NCBI RefSeq assembly: GCF_003344865.1
Contig: NZ_CP031165.1
Span: 1,240,001 to 1,304,000, forward strand
Reading direction: 5' to 3'
Length of the DNA: 64,000 nucleotides
Source: Euzebya pacifica
GTDB lineage: Bacteria > Actinomycetota > Nitriliruptoria > Euzebyales > Euzebyaceae
The position numbers and the translations under genes were made by a program. Of the stretch, positions 8,590 through 17,308 are shown piece after piece. The stretch's first letter is position 1; every line of letters starts with the position of its first letter. Below the pieces are notes generated by a model. That model saw only the letters and a program-made list of their open reading frames with translations, made no database searches and was not told where the DNA came from.

Positions 8590-10272
8590 ATGCGGGACGA
8601 CACGCTGGCCGATGGGCTGCAGCAGCTGCGCGACGAGCTCGCGGCGGTCACGCTGTCGTTGCCGTTGGCGGCGACCGAGGACGGGATCGCCACCCGCGAC
8701 GAGGCCGTGGCACAGATCGAGGACTACCTGCTGCCACGCCTGGCGCACCTCGACGCGCCGCTGCTGGCCGTGCTCGGCGGATCGACCGGATCGGGCAAGT
8801 CCACGCTGACCAACTCCCTGGTGGGGGAGGAGGTCTCGACCGCGGGTGTGCTCCGGCCGACGACCCGGGCTCCGGTCCTGGTCCACCATCCCGACGACAC
8901 GGCGTGGTTCTCCGGCGACGGGGTCCTGCCGGACCTGCCCCGCACGACCGGCGAACGAGGGGTCGGCCACGCCCTGCACCTGGTCGCCAGCGGGGCCACG
9001 AGCCCGGGGCTCGGGCTGCTGGACTCCCCCGACATCGACTCCATCGAGGTCGCCAACCACGAGCTGGCCGCCCAGCTGCTCGGCGCGGCGGACCTGTGGC
9101 TGTTCGTGACCACCGCAGCGCGCTACGCCGACGCGGTGCCGTGGCAGTACCTCGCCCGGGCCAGCGAGCGCACCGCCGCCGTCGCGGTCGTGGTCAACCG
9201 GATCCCACCGACCCCCGACGGCAGCGCCGTGCGGGACATCGCTGCCGACGTCCGCCGGATGCTGGATGCCAACGGCCTGGCGGAGGCCCGCCTGTTCACC
9301 GTCACCGAGACGCCCCTCGTCGACGGGCGGCTCGGTGGGGCCGAGGACGAGATCCGGGCCTGGATCGAGGCGTTGGTCGACGACGCCGACGCCCGGGCAG
9401 CGACCATCCGACGGACGGTCATGGGGGCCGTGGACTCCCTGCAGCCCCGCGTCGGACGGGTGATGCATGCGATGCGCGAACACCAGCGGGCCGTCGAGTC
9501 GCTCGTCGCGGCCTCGACGTCCCAGCAGGCCACCACGGTGGACATCGTGAGGGACCAGCTCGCCAGCGGGGTGCTGCTGCGCGGCGAGGTCCTCGACCGG
9601 TTCCGTGAGCAGGTCGGGACCGCGGAGTGGATGGACCGGCTGCAACGCGGGGTCGGCAGGCTGCGCGACCGCATCGGCCAGATGATCACCGGCCGAGCCC
9701 CCGAGGTCGAGGCGGCGAAGGGACAGCTGCGCTCGAACCTGGTTGGCTTGGTCGACGACGCCGTCGCATCCGGCCTGGAACGCACGGTGGCGAGCTGGCA
9801 GGTGCTGCCCGGTGGCCCGGAGCTGCTGGCCCAGGCCCCCGACCCCGCCGCGCTGGCCGCGCCGGACCTGCGCGCTGTGGAGGACACCGTTGCGGCGTGG
9901 CAGGACCACGTGGTTGCCATGGTCCGGGAACGTGCCGGGTCCAAGATCGCCGTGGCCCGGGGCATGTCGCTGGGGGTCAACGGGGTCGGGGTCGCGCTGA
10001 TGATGGCCATCTTCGCCTCCACGGGGGGACTGACGGGTGGCGAGGTCGCCGTCGCCGGTGGGACCGCGGCGTTCGGCCAGGCGGTGCTGTCGGCGGTGTT
10101 CGGCGAGCAGGCCATCCGCGACCTGGCCACCGCGGCGCGCACCGACCTGCTCGACCGAGTCCAACGCCTTGCCGAGGACCGACACGAGCAGCTTCGCGCC
10201 CTGCTGGAGGGGCTGCCGGACGCCGAGGCGATCCGGGCGATGGAGGATGCGGTGGACGGGGTGTCACGATGA
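8590..10272 (+). CDS. dynamin-like GTPase, first of an overlapping pair
   Basis: A 560-residue P-loop GTPase. G1 is GGSTGSGKST (about residues 62-71). The switch region has VLRPTTRAP, and G3-like LLDSPDIDS follows. The G4 position reads VVNRIP rather than NKxD, so base specificity may be relaxed. The helical second half contains a hydrophobic stretch (GVGVALMMAIFASTGG, about 465-480) and a Gly/Ala-rich segment suited to membrane association. Its stop overlaps the start of the next GTPase gene by 4 bases. Tandem co-transcribed GTPases of this shape resemble the Streptomyces DynA/DynB pair that acts in membrane remodelling and septation; that comparison is from memory and architecture only. The ATG at 8590 follows AAGGTGG; TTG 8569 and GTG 8581 are alternatives. 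Confidence 0.78.
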   Translation: MRDDTLADGLQQLRDELAAVTLSLPLAATEDGIATRDEAVAQIEDYLLPRLAHLDAPLLAVLGGSTGSGKSTLTNSLVGEEVSTAGVLRPTTRAPVLVHHPDDTAWFSGDGVLPDLPRTTGERGVGHALHLVASGATSPGLGLLDSPDIDSIEVANHELAAQLLGAADLWLFVTTAARYADAVPWQYLARASERTAAVAVVVNRIPPTPDGSAVRDIAADVRRMLDANGLAEARLFTVTETPLVDGRLGGAEDEIRAWIEALVDDADARAATIRRTVMGAVDSLQPRVGRVMHAMREHQRAVESLVAASTSQQATTVDIVRDQLASGVLLRGEVLDRFREQVGTAEWMDRLQRGVGRLRDRIGQMITGRAPEVEAAKGQLRSNLVGLVDDAVASGLERTVASWQVLPGGPELLAQAPDPAALAAPDLRAVEDTVAAWQDHVVAMVRERAGSKIAVARGMSLGVNGVGVALMMAIFASTGGLTGGEVAVAGGTAAFGQAVLSAVFGEQAIRDLATAARTDLLDRVQRLAEDRHEQLRALLEGLPDAEAIRAMEDAVDGVSR

Positions 10273-11816
10273 CGGACCTGCAGCGGCGGCTGGACCTGCT
10301 GGCCGATGCCGCCACGCTGCTGGCCAGGCACGGCATGGTCGTCGACGACGTCGACGCCTTCGTCGAACGGGCCCGCGGCAGGCTGCGGCACGGCACCGAC
10401 CACACCGTGGCGGCCCTGGTCGGGTCGACCGGGTCGGGCAAGTCCTCGATCCTCAACGCGATGGCCGGGGCACCCGTCGCCCGGGCGGGGGTGACCAGGC
10501 CGACGACGGCCATCACGCAGGCGGTCACGTTCGGCGACACCGCCGACGGCCTGCTCGACCTGCTCGGCATCACCCAACGGCATCACCTCGGGGCCACCGA
10601 CCCGGCGCTGTCCGGGCTGGTGCTCCTGGACCTGCCCGACTTCGACTCCGTCACCATCGCGCATCGGCTGGAGGTCGACCGCCTCGTCGAGCTGGTCGAC
10701 CTGATGGTGTGGGTGACCGACCCACAGAAGTACGGTGACGAGTCCCTCCACGTCGGGTACCTGCAACCGCTGTCCACCCACGGCGACGTCATGCAGATCG
10801 TCCTGAACAAGGTCGACACCCTGGACCCGGCGGCCCGCCAGCAGTGCCTGGCCGACCTCCGGCGGCTCCTGGTCGCTGATGGGCTGCCCGACCTCGAACC
10901 CATCGCCGGGTCCACGATCACGGGAGCCGACGGCAACGACGGGCTGGACGAGCTCCGCGGGGTCCTTGCCGCCGAGGTCAACGCCAAGCAAGCCGCCGTC
11001 GAACGGATCTCCGCCGACATCGACGACCTGGCCGCGCGGATGCGAGCCGCTGCCGGCGAACGCGGAACGGTCGACCTCGACCGCCTGCGCGGTCCGCTGG
11101 TGGACGGGCTGGCCGCTGCGGCCGGGGTCGACGCGGTGGCTGCGCTCGTCGCCGCACAGCACCGCCGCGACGCCACCCTGGCGACCGGTTGGCCGCCGCT
11201 GCGCTGGGTCCGTCGGTTCCGTCGGGCTCCCCTCGGGCGCCTGCGCACCACCGTCGACAACACCCTGGCGGTCGCCGAGGTCAGCCGAACCCTGCGCAGC
11301 ACCGCCACCGCGGCCGCCGACAGCACCGCCGCCGGATGGGGGCAGGCTGCGTCGTCGACCGTGCGGGGCAGCCAGGATGCGGTCGTCGAGGCGCTCGACA
11401 CCGGCATCAGCCGACAGGTCCAGGTGCTACGGCAGCCACCCCGGTGGTGGCGGCCGGTCCGGGCGCTGCATCGGGTGCTGCTGGCCGTCGCAGCCGTCGG
11501 CGGGCTGTGGCTGCTCGGCCTGGCCCTGGCCGAGACGTTCCTGCTGATCGACACCGACGCCTTCGTCCTGCGCTGGCGAGGTGTCGCGCTGCCCCCGGCC
11601 CTGCTCGTGGGCGGCCTTGCGGTCGGGTTCGTCGTGGCGGTCGTGGCGGGGCTCGCGGCCCGGGTCGGCGGGCGACGCCAGGCCAGCCGCGCCACCGCCC
11701 AGCTCCGCGACCAGGTTGCTGGCGTCGCCGACACTCACGTGCTGGCCCCGCTCGATGGCCTCCGCGACGACGCAGGACGGGTGGGCGAGCTCCTGGACGG
11801 GGCGGCCACGCGCTGA
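10269..11816 (+). CDS. dynamin-like GTPase with C-terminal membrane hairpin, second of the pair
   Basis: A 515-residue P-loop GTPase translationally coupled to the upstream one by an ATGA overlap. G1 is GSTGSGKSS (about 53-61), the switch region is VTRPTTAIT, G3-like LLDLPDFDS and a canonical G4 LNKVD. Two membrane helices lie near the C terminus (about 405-425, GLWLLGLALAETFLLI, and 440-465, ALLVGGLAVGFVVAVVAG), followed by a short tail. Unlike its partner it keeps a normal G4 and has a clear membrane hairpin, so the two probably act as a hetero-oligomer at the membrane with different roles. The biological process is inferred; cell division or envelope remodelling is most plausible. Confidence 0.78.
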   Translation: MTDLQRRLDLLADAATLLARHGMVVDDVDAFVERARGRLRHGTDHTVAALVGSTGSGKSSILNAMAGAPVARAGVTRPTTAITQAVTFGDTADGLLDLLGITQRHHLGATDPALSGLVLLDLPDFDSVTIAHRLEVDRLVELVDLMVWVTDPQKYGDESLHVGYLQPLSTHGDVMQIVLNKVDTLDPAARQQCLADLRRLLVADGLPDLEPIAGSTITGADGNDGLDELRGVLAAEVNAKQAAVERISADIDDLAARMRAAAGERGTVDLDRLRGPLVDGLAAAAGVDAVAALVAAQHRRDATLATGWPPLRWVRRFRRAPLGRLRTTVDNTLAVAEVSRTLRSTATAAADSTAAGWGQAASSTVRGSQDAVVEALDTGISRQVQVLRQPPRWWRPVRALHRVLLAVAAVGGLWLLGLALAETFLLIDTDAFVLRWRGVALPPALLVGGLAVGFVVAVVAGLAARVGGRRQASRATAQLRDQVAGVADTHVLAPLDGLRDDAGRVGELLDGAATR

Positions 11817-11849
11817 CGCCACCCGGTTGTGGTCCCGGGGAAAATGGAT

Positions 11850-11885
11850 GCGGCCCGGCCTCACAGGGGAGAGAGACCGGGCCGC
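11850..11885. terminator. bidirectional hairpin terminator between convergent genes
   Basis: A 13-base-pair stem (11850-11862 with 11873-11885, one G-T type mismatch) with a 10-base loop lies between the convergent GTPase and EAL genes and can serve both. Confidence 0.75.
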
Positions 11886-11935
11886 GATGCCGACGAGAGC
11901 CTAGAGGGGGTGGGCGGCTCACGTCAGCAGATCGT

Positions 11936-13192
11936 TCAGCGCTGGAGGAGTGCCTCCAGCGATTCGGGGCGGGCGATGAACCAGCCCTGCGCGTAGCGAC
12001 AGCGGAGCCAGCGAAGGCCCTCGAGCTGTTCGGGGCGTTCGACGCCCTCGGCAACGACGGGCAACCCGCGGCTGCGGCCGATGTGGACGGCCATGGCCGC
12101 TGCTGTGCCGTCGGGCTCGTCGAGGCCCAGCTGTGCGGTCAGGTGCCGGTCGACCTTGAGCATGTCGGCGTCCAGCCGGGCCATCTGTTCGAGGGTGGAG
12201 TATCCCGTGCCGAAGTCGTCGACGGCCAGGCGGACGCCGCGTCGGCGCAGGCCGTTGCGAACGGCCGAGTCCGGGGTCGGTGAGGCGATGCCCGTCTCGA
12301 GCACCTCCAGCACCAGCATGTCGGGATCGCCTCCGGTGGCGGCTGCCGCGTCGTCGATCATCCACAGCAGCTCTTCCTTGGCGAGCTGCTCGGGTGGAAG
12401 GTTGACGCTGATGTGGCGGGTGGCGGCGGCCCGTGCACTCCACTCGGTCGCGGCGGCCATCGCATGGCCGATCATGCGTCGGGTGAGCTCCAGCTGGAGC
12501 GTCTCGTCGAGCAGCGGCAGGACCACCACGGGTGTCAGCCGCCCGAGCGCCGGGTGGTCGATGCGCATGAGTGCCTCGGCCGCGACGATCTCGTTGTCGC
12601 GCAGGTCGAGGACGGGTTGGTAGATCGCCGACAGGTTCTCCCGCAGCAGGCGCGGCAGGTCGTCGCTGACCAGGTGGCGCAGGTGCAGCTGGGCCTCGAC
12701 GGTGCGGTCGTGGATGCGGACGGGATGCCCGGCGCTGGCCAGGGCCAGCGCACGACGGGCCCGGGAGATGCGTTCCATCGCCGACCCACATCGCGGGTCC
12801 GGCCTGCTGATGCCCACACGTAGCTCGACGGGGACGACCTGTCCTCGGACCTCCAGCGGGCGACGGAGCTGGGCGAGCACGAACGCCTCGAGGTCGGAGG
12901 CCGACACCGGGACGGCGACGCGGACGGCCACGACCGTCTCGTGCTCGCCGACCCTCGTCGACACCGCGGTCGAGCCCTCGCCGATCAGGCGGGACTTCAG
13001 CATGCGGACGGCGTCGTCGAACATCGCACCGGTGAGTGACCGCGACACGGTGACGTTCTCCACGCGAAGCACGGCGACGACCACCGGGGTGTCGTCGGCC
13101 TCGATGATGCGGTACATCTCGGTGCCGTCGACGGGGCGCACGAGGTCCGTGGGGAGGAACCCGGTGCCGCTGGGGAGGTGGTCTGTCGTCAT
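11936..13192 (-). CDS. EAL-domain cyclic-di-GMP phosphodiesterase with degenerate GGDEF-like N terminus
   Basis: A 418-residue protein. Residues about 170-418 form an EAL domain with the signatures needed for c-di-GMP hydrolysis: AEALMRI, SVNLPP, LEVLET, DDFGTGYS, KVDR and AEGVE, so it is probably active. Residues about 20-160 look like a shortened GGDEF domain in which the catalytic motif is replaced (around RVGEHETVV), so cyclase activity is unlikely and the region may be regulatory. There is no membrane segment, so it is cytoplasmic. It lies 82 bases downstream of the large LuxR gene on the same strand, with a hairpin between, suggesting partial uncoupling. ATG at 13192. Confidence 0.85.
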   Translation of the reverse strand: MTTDHLPSGTGFLPTDLVRPVDGTEMYRIIEADDTPVVVAVLRVENVTVSRSLTGAMFDDAVRMLKSRLIGEGSTAVSTRVGEHETVVAVRVAVPVSASDLEAFVLAQLRRPLEVRGQVVPVELRVGISRPDPRCGSAMERISRARRALALASAGHPVRIHDRTVEAQLHLRHLVSDDLPRLLRENLSAIYQPVLDLRDNEIVAAEALMRIDHPALGRLTPVVVLPLLDETLQLELTRRMIGHAMAAATEWSARAAATRHISVNLPPEQLAKEELLWMIDDAAAATGGDPDMLVLEVLETGIASPTPDSAVRNGLRRRGVRLAVDDFGTGYSTLEQMARLDADMLKVDRHLTAQLGLDEPDGTAAAMAVHIGRSRGLPVVAEGVERPEQLEGLRWLRCRYAQGWFIARPESLEALLQR

Positions 13193-13212
13193 GTGAACCA
13201 GATTCGACAGAA

Positions 13213-13240
13213 CCGGGGTGACGGCGAACCATCACCCCGG
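13213..13240 (-). terminator. hairpin between LuxR-type regulator and EAL gene
   Basis: CCGGGGTGA (13213-13221) pairs exactly with TCACCCCGG (13232-13240) around a 10-base loop, 34 bases past the regulator stop. It is probably a terminator or attenuator ahead of the EAL gene. Confidence 0.6.
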
Positions 13241-13274
13241 GAGACACTTCACGGCGGCGATGTTCCGGCAGCGG

Positions 13275-15551
13275 TCAGCGCTGCTCCGGAGCCGTTGGTT
13301 CCGGGGCCTTCGCGGCGTCGACGGCCGCCCGACGGCTGGTCACACCGAGCTTGCGGTACAGCCGACGGCGGTAGGTCCGCACGGTGTTGTGGGACAGGTG
13401 GAGCTCCATGCCGATCTCGCGTTCGGTCAGCGAGGTGTCGAGCAGTCGCAGCACCTTGCGTTCACCGTCGGTGAGGGCCTCGCCGTATCCCTCGAGGGTG
13501 GGGCCCTCGCCGAGCTCGGCCCTGACCCGTTCGACGATGCGGGGGAGGACGCCGGTGTCGGGGATCCCGTCCAGGATCCTCCTGACGTCGCTGAGGAGTG
13601 CGGCCACGTCATCGGTCCGGACGTCGGTCCCGTAGGCGTCGGCGACCGCGCCCCCGACCGCCAGGCCCCTTCCGACCCGGAACGCCCGGGCCAGGCGCAC
13701 CATCACCTGGGTGCCCGGCTCGGGCATGCATGCCGAGATCAGCTCCGCATCGATCAGCGCGTCACGACCCGCGACGCCGTCCTCGGAGAGGGCGACGGTG
13801 ACGGAGGTGATGAAGTGGGCGAGGTCGGGGGCCTGGGCGGTGCGCTGCTCCAGCAGCCTTGCCATCGAGGCATGCGTGGCCGGGTCGTGCTGGCCCTCCA
13901 ACCAGGCGATCAGGGCGAGGTAGGAGTGGGCGACGGCACGCATCGGGCCCGGGACGTCGCCCCCCGTCACCATCTCGAAGGCGGTCATCGCCGTGTCGAG
14001 GTCGCCCGCCAGGAACGAGGCCATGCCCATGTCGAGGGGGGCGCGCGTGCGGATGGAGTCCGCGTAGCTCCACTCGGCATCGGCTTCGGTGTCACGAAGG
14101 AGGGCGAGCCCCTCGCGAACCGCCCGGACGGACTCGGTGTACTCCCCCTGCCGGCGCAGCAGATGGGCGCGGAGGCCCTGGACCTCGGCGCGGATGAACC
14201 TGCCCCGTTGACCGCGGACGGTGGTTGCCGCTGCAGTGCGCATCGCCTCGGTCGCGAGGGCGTCCAGGCCCGCTTGCACCGCCCCCCACGCCGACGCCAG
14301 CGACAGCTCCGGCAGGTGGGGCAGCCGGGCCTGCAGGGTCGATGCGAGCTCGTGGACGCGCAGCCCGTGGCCGGAGGTCGACATGCCGAGGTGGACGCGC
14401 AGGAGCAGCCGTGCGGCCTCGTAGTCGTCGCCGCTCTGCATCGCCAGGACGGCACCCTCCTCGAAGTCGCCCGCACGGACCATGGCCCACGCGGCGTTCA
14501 GCACGACTTCGGTGGCCCGGTCGGGCGCGGTCGTCCGCAGCTCGTGGCGACCGAACTCCCTGATGATCGGGGGCACGACCCACGTGGCGCCGTCCAGCTC
14601 GGTCCTCGGCTCGAGCAACCGGCGGTCCTGAAGGTCCTGCAGCACCCGCGCACAGTCCGCGCGACCCGTGGCGGTCGTGGCCAGGGACACCGACACGTGT
14701 GGAAGCATGCACAGCTCGAGCAGGAAGGTCGAGAGGTCGTCGGGAAGCCCCTCGACGATCGCCTCGCGCAGGAACCGCGCGACGGGCTGGGCGCGGGTGT
14801 CGAAGACTGGGCCGCTCGAGGACCCGGGTGACGCGAGGACGACGCCCGCGGCCCATCCGCCGGTGGCCTCGTGCAGCTCGTGCAGGCGGTCGTCGTCCAG
14901 CGCACCGTGCCTGGACACGGCGATGTCGGCGGTCTCTGCCTCGCTGAGCGCCAGATCGCCTTCGTCCAGGACGAGCGCGCCCGACCCTCGTTGCAGCCGG
15001 TCGGCGTCCAGCAGCAGGTCGTCGCGGGTGGCGAGGACCAACCGCAGATTCGGGGGCCTGTAACGCAGCAACCGACGGAGGCCGCTGACGATCGAGGGGT
15101 GCCGGAGCTGGTCGAGGTCATCGACCACGAGCGTGACGGGCTCGTCCAGGTGCTCGAGGTCGCACACGCCCATCCGGAACGCCAGCGCCTGGGCGGCATC
15201 CGTGGCGTTTCCCGCGGCGACGAGGGCCTCGGTGAACAGGTCGGGATGGACCATGGCGAGGGCTTCGAGGCCAGCGACGAGGAACACCTGGGGATCGTCG
15301 TCGTGGGAGTCCAGCGACAACCATGCGGTTGCGGACGGTCGCGGACGACGGGCGTACTCGCTGAGGAGCGTCGACTTGCCGAAGCCATCGCCTGCGCTGA
15401 GGAGGACGACGCCGCTGCGCACGAGGCCGTTCTCGATCGCCGACACGAGCGCGGGCCGGGGGACGTGGCCGTCGGGCAACGGTGGGGGCCGCAGCTTCCC
15501 CGGCCACGTGCGAGGCCCGCGGCCGTTCCAACCCGCAGGGGAAACCGCCAT
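13275..15551 (-). CDS. large ATP-binding LuxR-family (MalT/LAL-type) transcriptional regulator
   Basis: About 758 residues. The N-terminal STAND-type NTPase has Walker A SAGDGFGKST (near residues 50-60) and Walker B-like VTLVVDDLDQL. A long helical TPR-like middle (about 330-670) follows. The C-terminal LuxR helix-turn-helix (about 690-745) shows LTDGERKVLRLL, TEREIGMELHLS and NTVRTYRRRLYRKLGV. The family multimerises on ATP and inducer binding and activates transcription; the inducer here is unknown. The ATG at 15551 begins a plausible N terminus (AVSPAGWNGRGP) but lacks a clear ribosome binding site; ATG 15608 would add 19 unlikely residues. The gene lies downstream of the hydrolase of the ABC operon, with about 108 bases between them for a promoter. 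Confidence 0.85.
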   Translation of the reverse strand: MAVSPAGWNGRGPRTWPGKLRPPPLPDGHVPRPALVSAIENGLVRSGVVLLSAGDGFGKSTLLSEYARRPRPSATAWLSLDSHDDDPQVFLVAGLEALAMVHPDLFTEALVAAGNATDAAQALAFRMGVCDLEHLDEPVTLVVDDLDQLRHPSIVSGLRRLLRYRPPNLRLVLATRDDLLLDADRLQRGSGALVLDEGDLALSEAETADIAVSRHGALDDDRLHELHEATGGWAAGVVLASPGSSSGPVFDTRAQPVARFLREAIVEGLPDDLSTFLLELCMLPHVSVSLATTATGRADCARVLQDLQDRRLLEPRTELDGATWVVPPIIREFGRHELRTTAPDRATEVVLNAAWAMVRAGDFEEGAVLAMQSGDDYEAARLLLRVHLGMSTSGHGLRVHELASTLQARLPHLPELSLASAWGAVQAGLDALATEAMRTAAATTVRGQRGRFIRAEVQGLRAHLLRRQGEYTESVRAVREGLALLRDTEADAEWSYADSIRTRAPLDMGMASFLAGDLDTAMTAFEMVTGGDVPGPMRAVAHSYLALIAWLEGQHDPATHASMARLLEQRTAQAPDLAHFITSVTVALSEDGVAGRDALIDAELISACMPEPGTQVMVRLARAFRVGRGLAVGGAVADAYGTDVRTDDVAALLSDVRRILDGIPDTGVLPRIVERVRAELGEGPTLEGYGEALTDGERKVLRLLDTSLTEREIGMELHLSHNTVRTYRRRLYRKLGVTSRRAAVDAAKAPEPTAPEQR

Positions 15552-15659
15552 GTGCGAGGAGTGTACGGGAGCGGCGGAGCCGGTTTCCCCGCTACGGCAC
15601 CATTGCATTCAATGAACGAGGTTCACTACCGGTCGTGATCCAGCTCCCACACGGCTGCC

Positions 15660-16694
15660 TCAGCTCGGGTAGCGGACCCAGAGGTCCCGCACCCAGCCGA
15701 TCACCGCACCGATGAACAGCTCCGACTGGGGGCCACGGTCGCCGCCGGTCATCCACCGCCGCAGGTGTTCCTCGTCGTCGACGGCGATGGCATGCATGCC
15801 GTGGTCGGCGCCGCGGACGATGACGAGCGTGACGTCGTCGTTGCCCGCGGCGCGCAGTGCGGCCGCGGAGTCGTGGGCCTGCTGGACCGGCACGTTGATG
15901 TCCCGGTCGCCGTGGATCACCATCACTGGCCGCGTCACGTTGGCGAACTGCTCGGGGTAGGCGTGCTCGAGCTCCTGGATGGTGCGGGTCAGGTAGCGGA
16001 TGTGCAGCTCGCCGTCCTCGTCGGTCCACTCGAAGGTGGTCTCGCCGCGACGGGCGGCCTCGAGCATCGCGGGCCAACGGTCGGCCGTGGCCAGGGCGCC
16101 GGGTTTGTTGGCCTCCATCGCTTCGCGTTCGGCGTCGCCGCGGGCCGCCCACGAGCGGATGAGGGCGTAGATGTAGGCCGCGAACTCGTCGATCTCCTGG
16201 TGCACCCCGCCCCACAGGACGTAGCCGGCCGGCACGTCGGTCCGTGCCGCGGCCCGACAGGTGAAGTGCGCACCGGCGCTGGTCCCCATGACCACGATCC
16301 GTCGGGGATCGATCCGTTCGTGGCCGGCCAGGAACTCCACGGCGGCGAGGAGGTCCACGACGTCGGTCTCGACGCTGGCGTGCGCGTCGCGGTCGCCAGG
16401 CGGGTCGCCTGCGGCACGGTCCCCGCCGGTGCTCGCCCCGACGCCGCGCTTGTCCCAGCACATCTGGGCGATCCCTGCAGCGGCCAGGCGGTCGCCGACC
16501 CAGCGGTGCCGCGGGTGGGGGTCGACGGTGCCGTCGGGAAGGACCTGGTTGCCGTACCGGTCCTGGGGGCCGGTACCGGCCACGCTGAGCACGACCGGAT
16601 GGGGGCCGGGATCGTCGGGCAGGACCAGGTCGCCGACGAGCAACTCCTCGCCGCTGGGGAAGCTGACCTCGGTCCGGGTGTGGGTGCCCGCCAT
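15660..16694 (-). CDS. alpha/beta-hydrolase (dienelactone-hydrolase/FrsA-like esterase)
   Basis: A 344-residue cytoplasmic hydrolase. The triad is visible: Ser in VVMGTSAGAHF (GxSxG), Asp in VMVIHGDRDINVPV, and His in GADHGMHA. An early DKRGVGAST block is typical of COG1073-like esterases and acyl-peptide hydrolase-like enzymes. It is the last gene of the minus-strand ABC transporter operon; its start codon shares one base with the cupin stop (TGATG arrangement), so the two are translationally coupled. Its role may be to process an imported ester or amide substrate, which is an inference from position. Confidence 0.85.
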   Translation of the reverse strand: MAGTHTRTEVSFPSGEELLVGDLVLPDDPGPHPVVLSVAGTGPQDRYGNQVLPDGTVDPHPRHRWVGDRLAAAGIAQMCWDKRGVGASTGGDRAAGDPPGDRDAHASVETDVVDLLAAVEFLAGHERIDPRRIVVMGTSAGAHFTCRAAARTDVPAGYVLWGGVHQEIDEFAAYIYALIRSWAARGDAEREAMEANKPGALATADRWPAMLEAARRGETTFEWTDEDGELHIRYLTRTIQELEHAYPEQFANVTRPVMVIHGDRDINVPVQQAHDSAAALRAAGNDDVTLVIVRGADHGMHAIAVDDEEHLRRWMTGGDRGPQSELFIGAVIGWVRDLWVRYPS

Positions 16695-17221
16695 CAGGCC
16701 GACGTCACCGAGGCCGCGAAGACGCGGGCAGGGTGGTCCTCGGGCAGCTCGGCGAGCGCGAAGACCTCGCCGTTGTCGGCCTCCTCCTGCAGGTGATCGC
16801 GGGCGCCGACCATGGCCTCCTGCATCTCGGCGTACGTGCCCGGTTCGCCCTTGAGGATGAGGATGACCGCAGGCTCGTCGAACGGGGTCTCGAAGCCGGT
16901 CGGCGCGTCGGGGACGAAGTGGAACAGGTCACCGGCCTCGATGACGGTCCGGACCTCCTCGCCGTCCTCGGTGGTGCAGAAGACCCACCGGCCGGAGATC
17001 GTGTAGATCAGGCTCTCCGTCGGGTGGGGGTGGGGGTAGCACCACTGGCCCGGGTGCATGACGATCAGGTGGGAGCGGATGTCGATGCCGCCCATCAACG
17101 GGACGAGTCGGCCCTCCAGGGTCTCCACGCCGGGCTGCTCGGCGACGTTGCGGAGCACCCGGCACTCGCCGAGCTGCTCCATCCCGTCGGGTTCGGTGGG
17201 AAGCGGGGTCTGGTCGGGCAT
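16694..17221 (-). CDS. cupin-domain protein
   Basis: A 175-residue single-domain cupin. Motif 1 is near PGQWCYPHPHPTESLIYTISG (His, His and Glu metal ligands) and motif 2 near AGDLFHFVPDAPTGFE. The His-x-His-type ligand set suggests a bound metal, as in small dioxygenases or isomerases, but no reaction can be assigned. The start has GAGAGG nine bases upstream. It sits 87 bases after the second permease gene and overlaps the hydrolase start by one base, placing both in the importer operon. Confidence 0.75.
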   Translation of the reverse strand: MPDQTPLPTEPDGMEQLGECRVLRNVAEQPGVETLEGRLVPLMGGIDIRSHLIVMHPGQWCYPHPHPTESLIYTISGRWVFCTTEDGEEVRTVIEAGDLFHFVPDAPTGFETPFDEPAVILILKGEPGTYAEMQEAMVGARDHLQEEADNGEVFALAELPEDHPARVFAASVTSA

Positions 17222-17308
17222 GTCAGTGTCCTCTCGGCGGGTCTGGCGGGTCGGGAACGGGCAAGGCGAAGCGGACGCTCGCGGGGGCGGGCGCGTGTCG
17301 CGGTGGGC

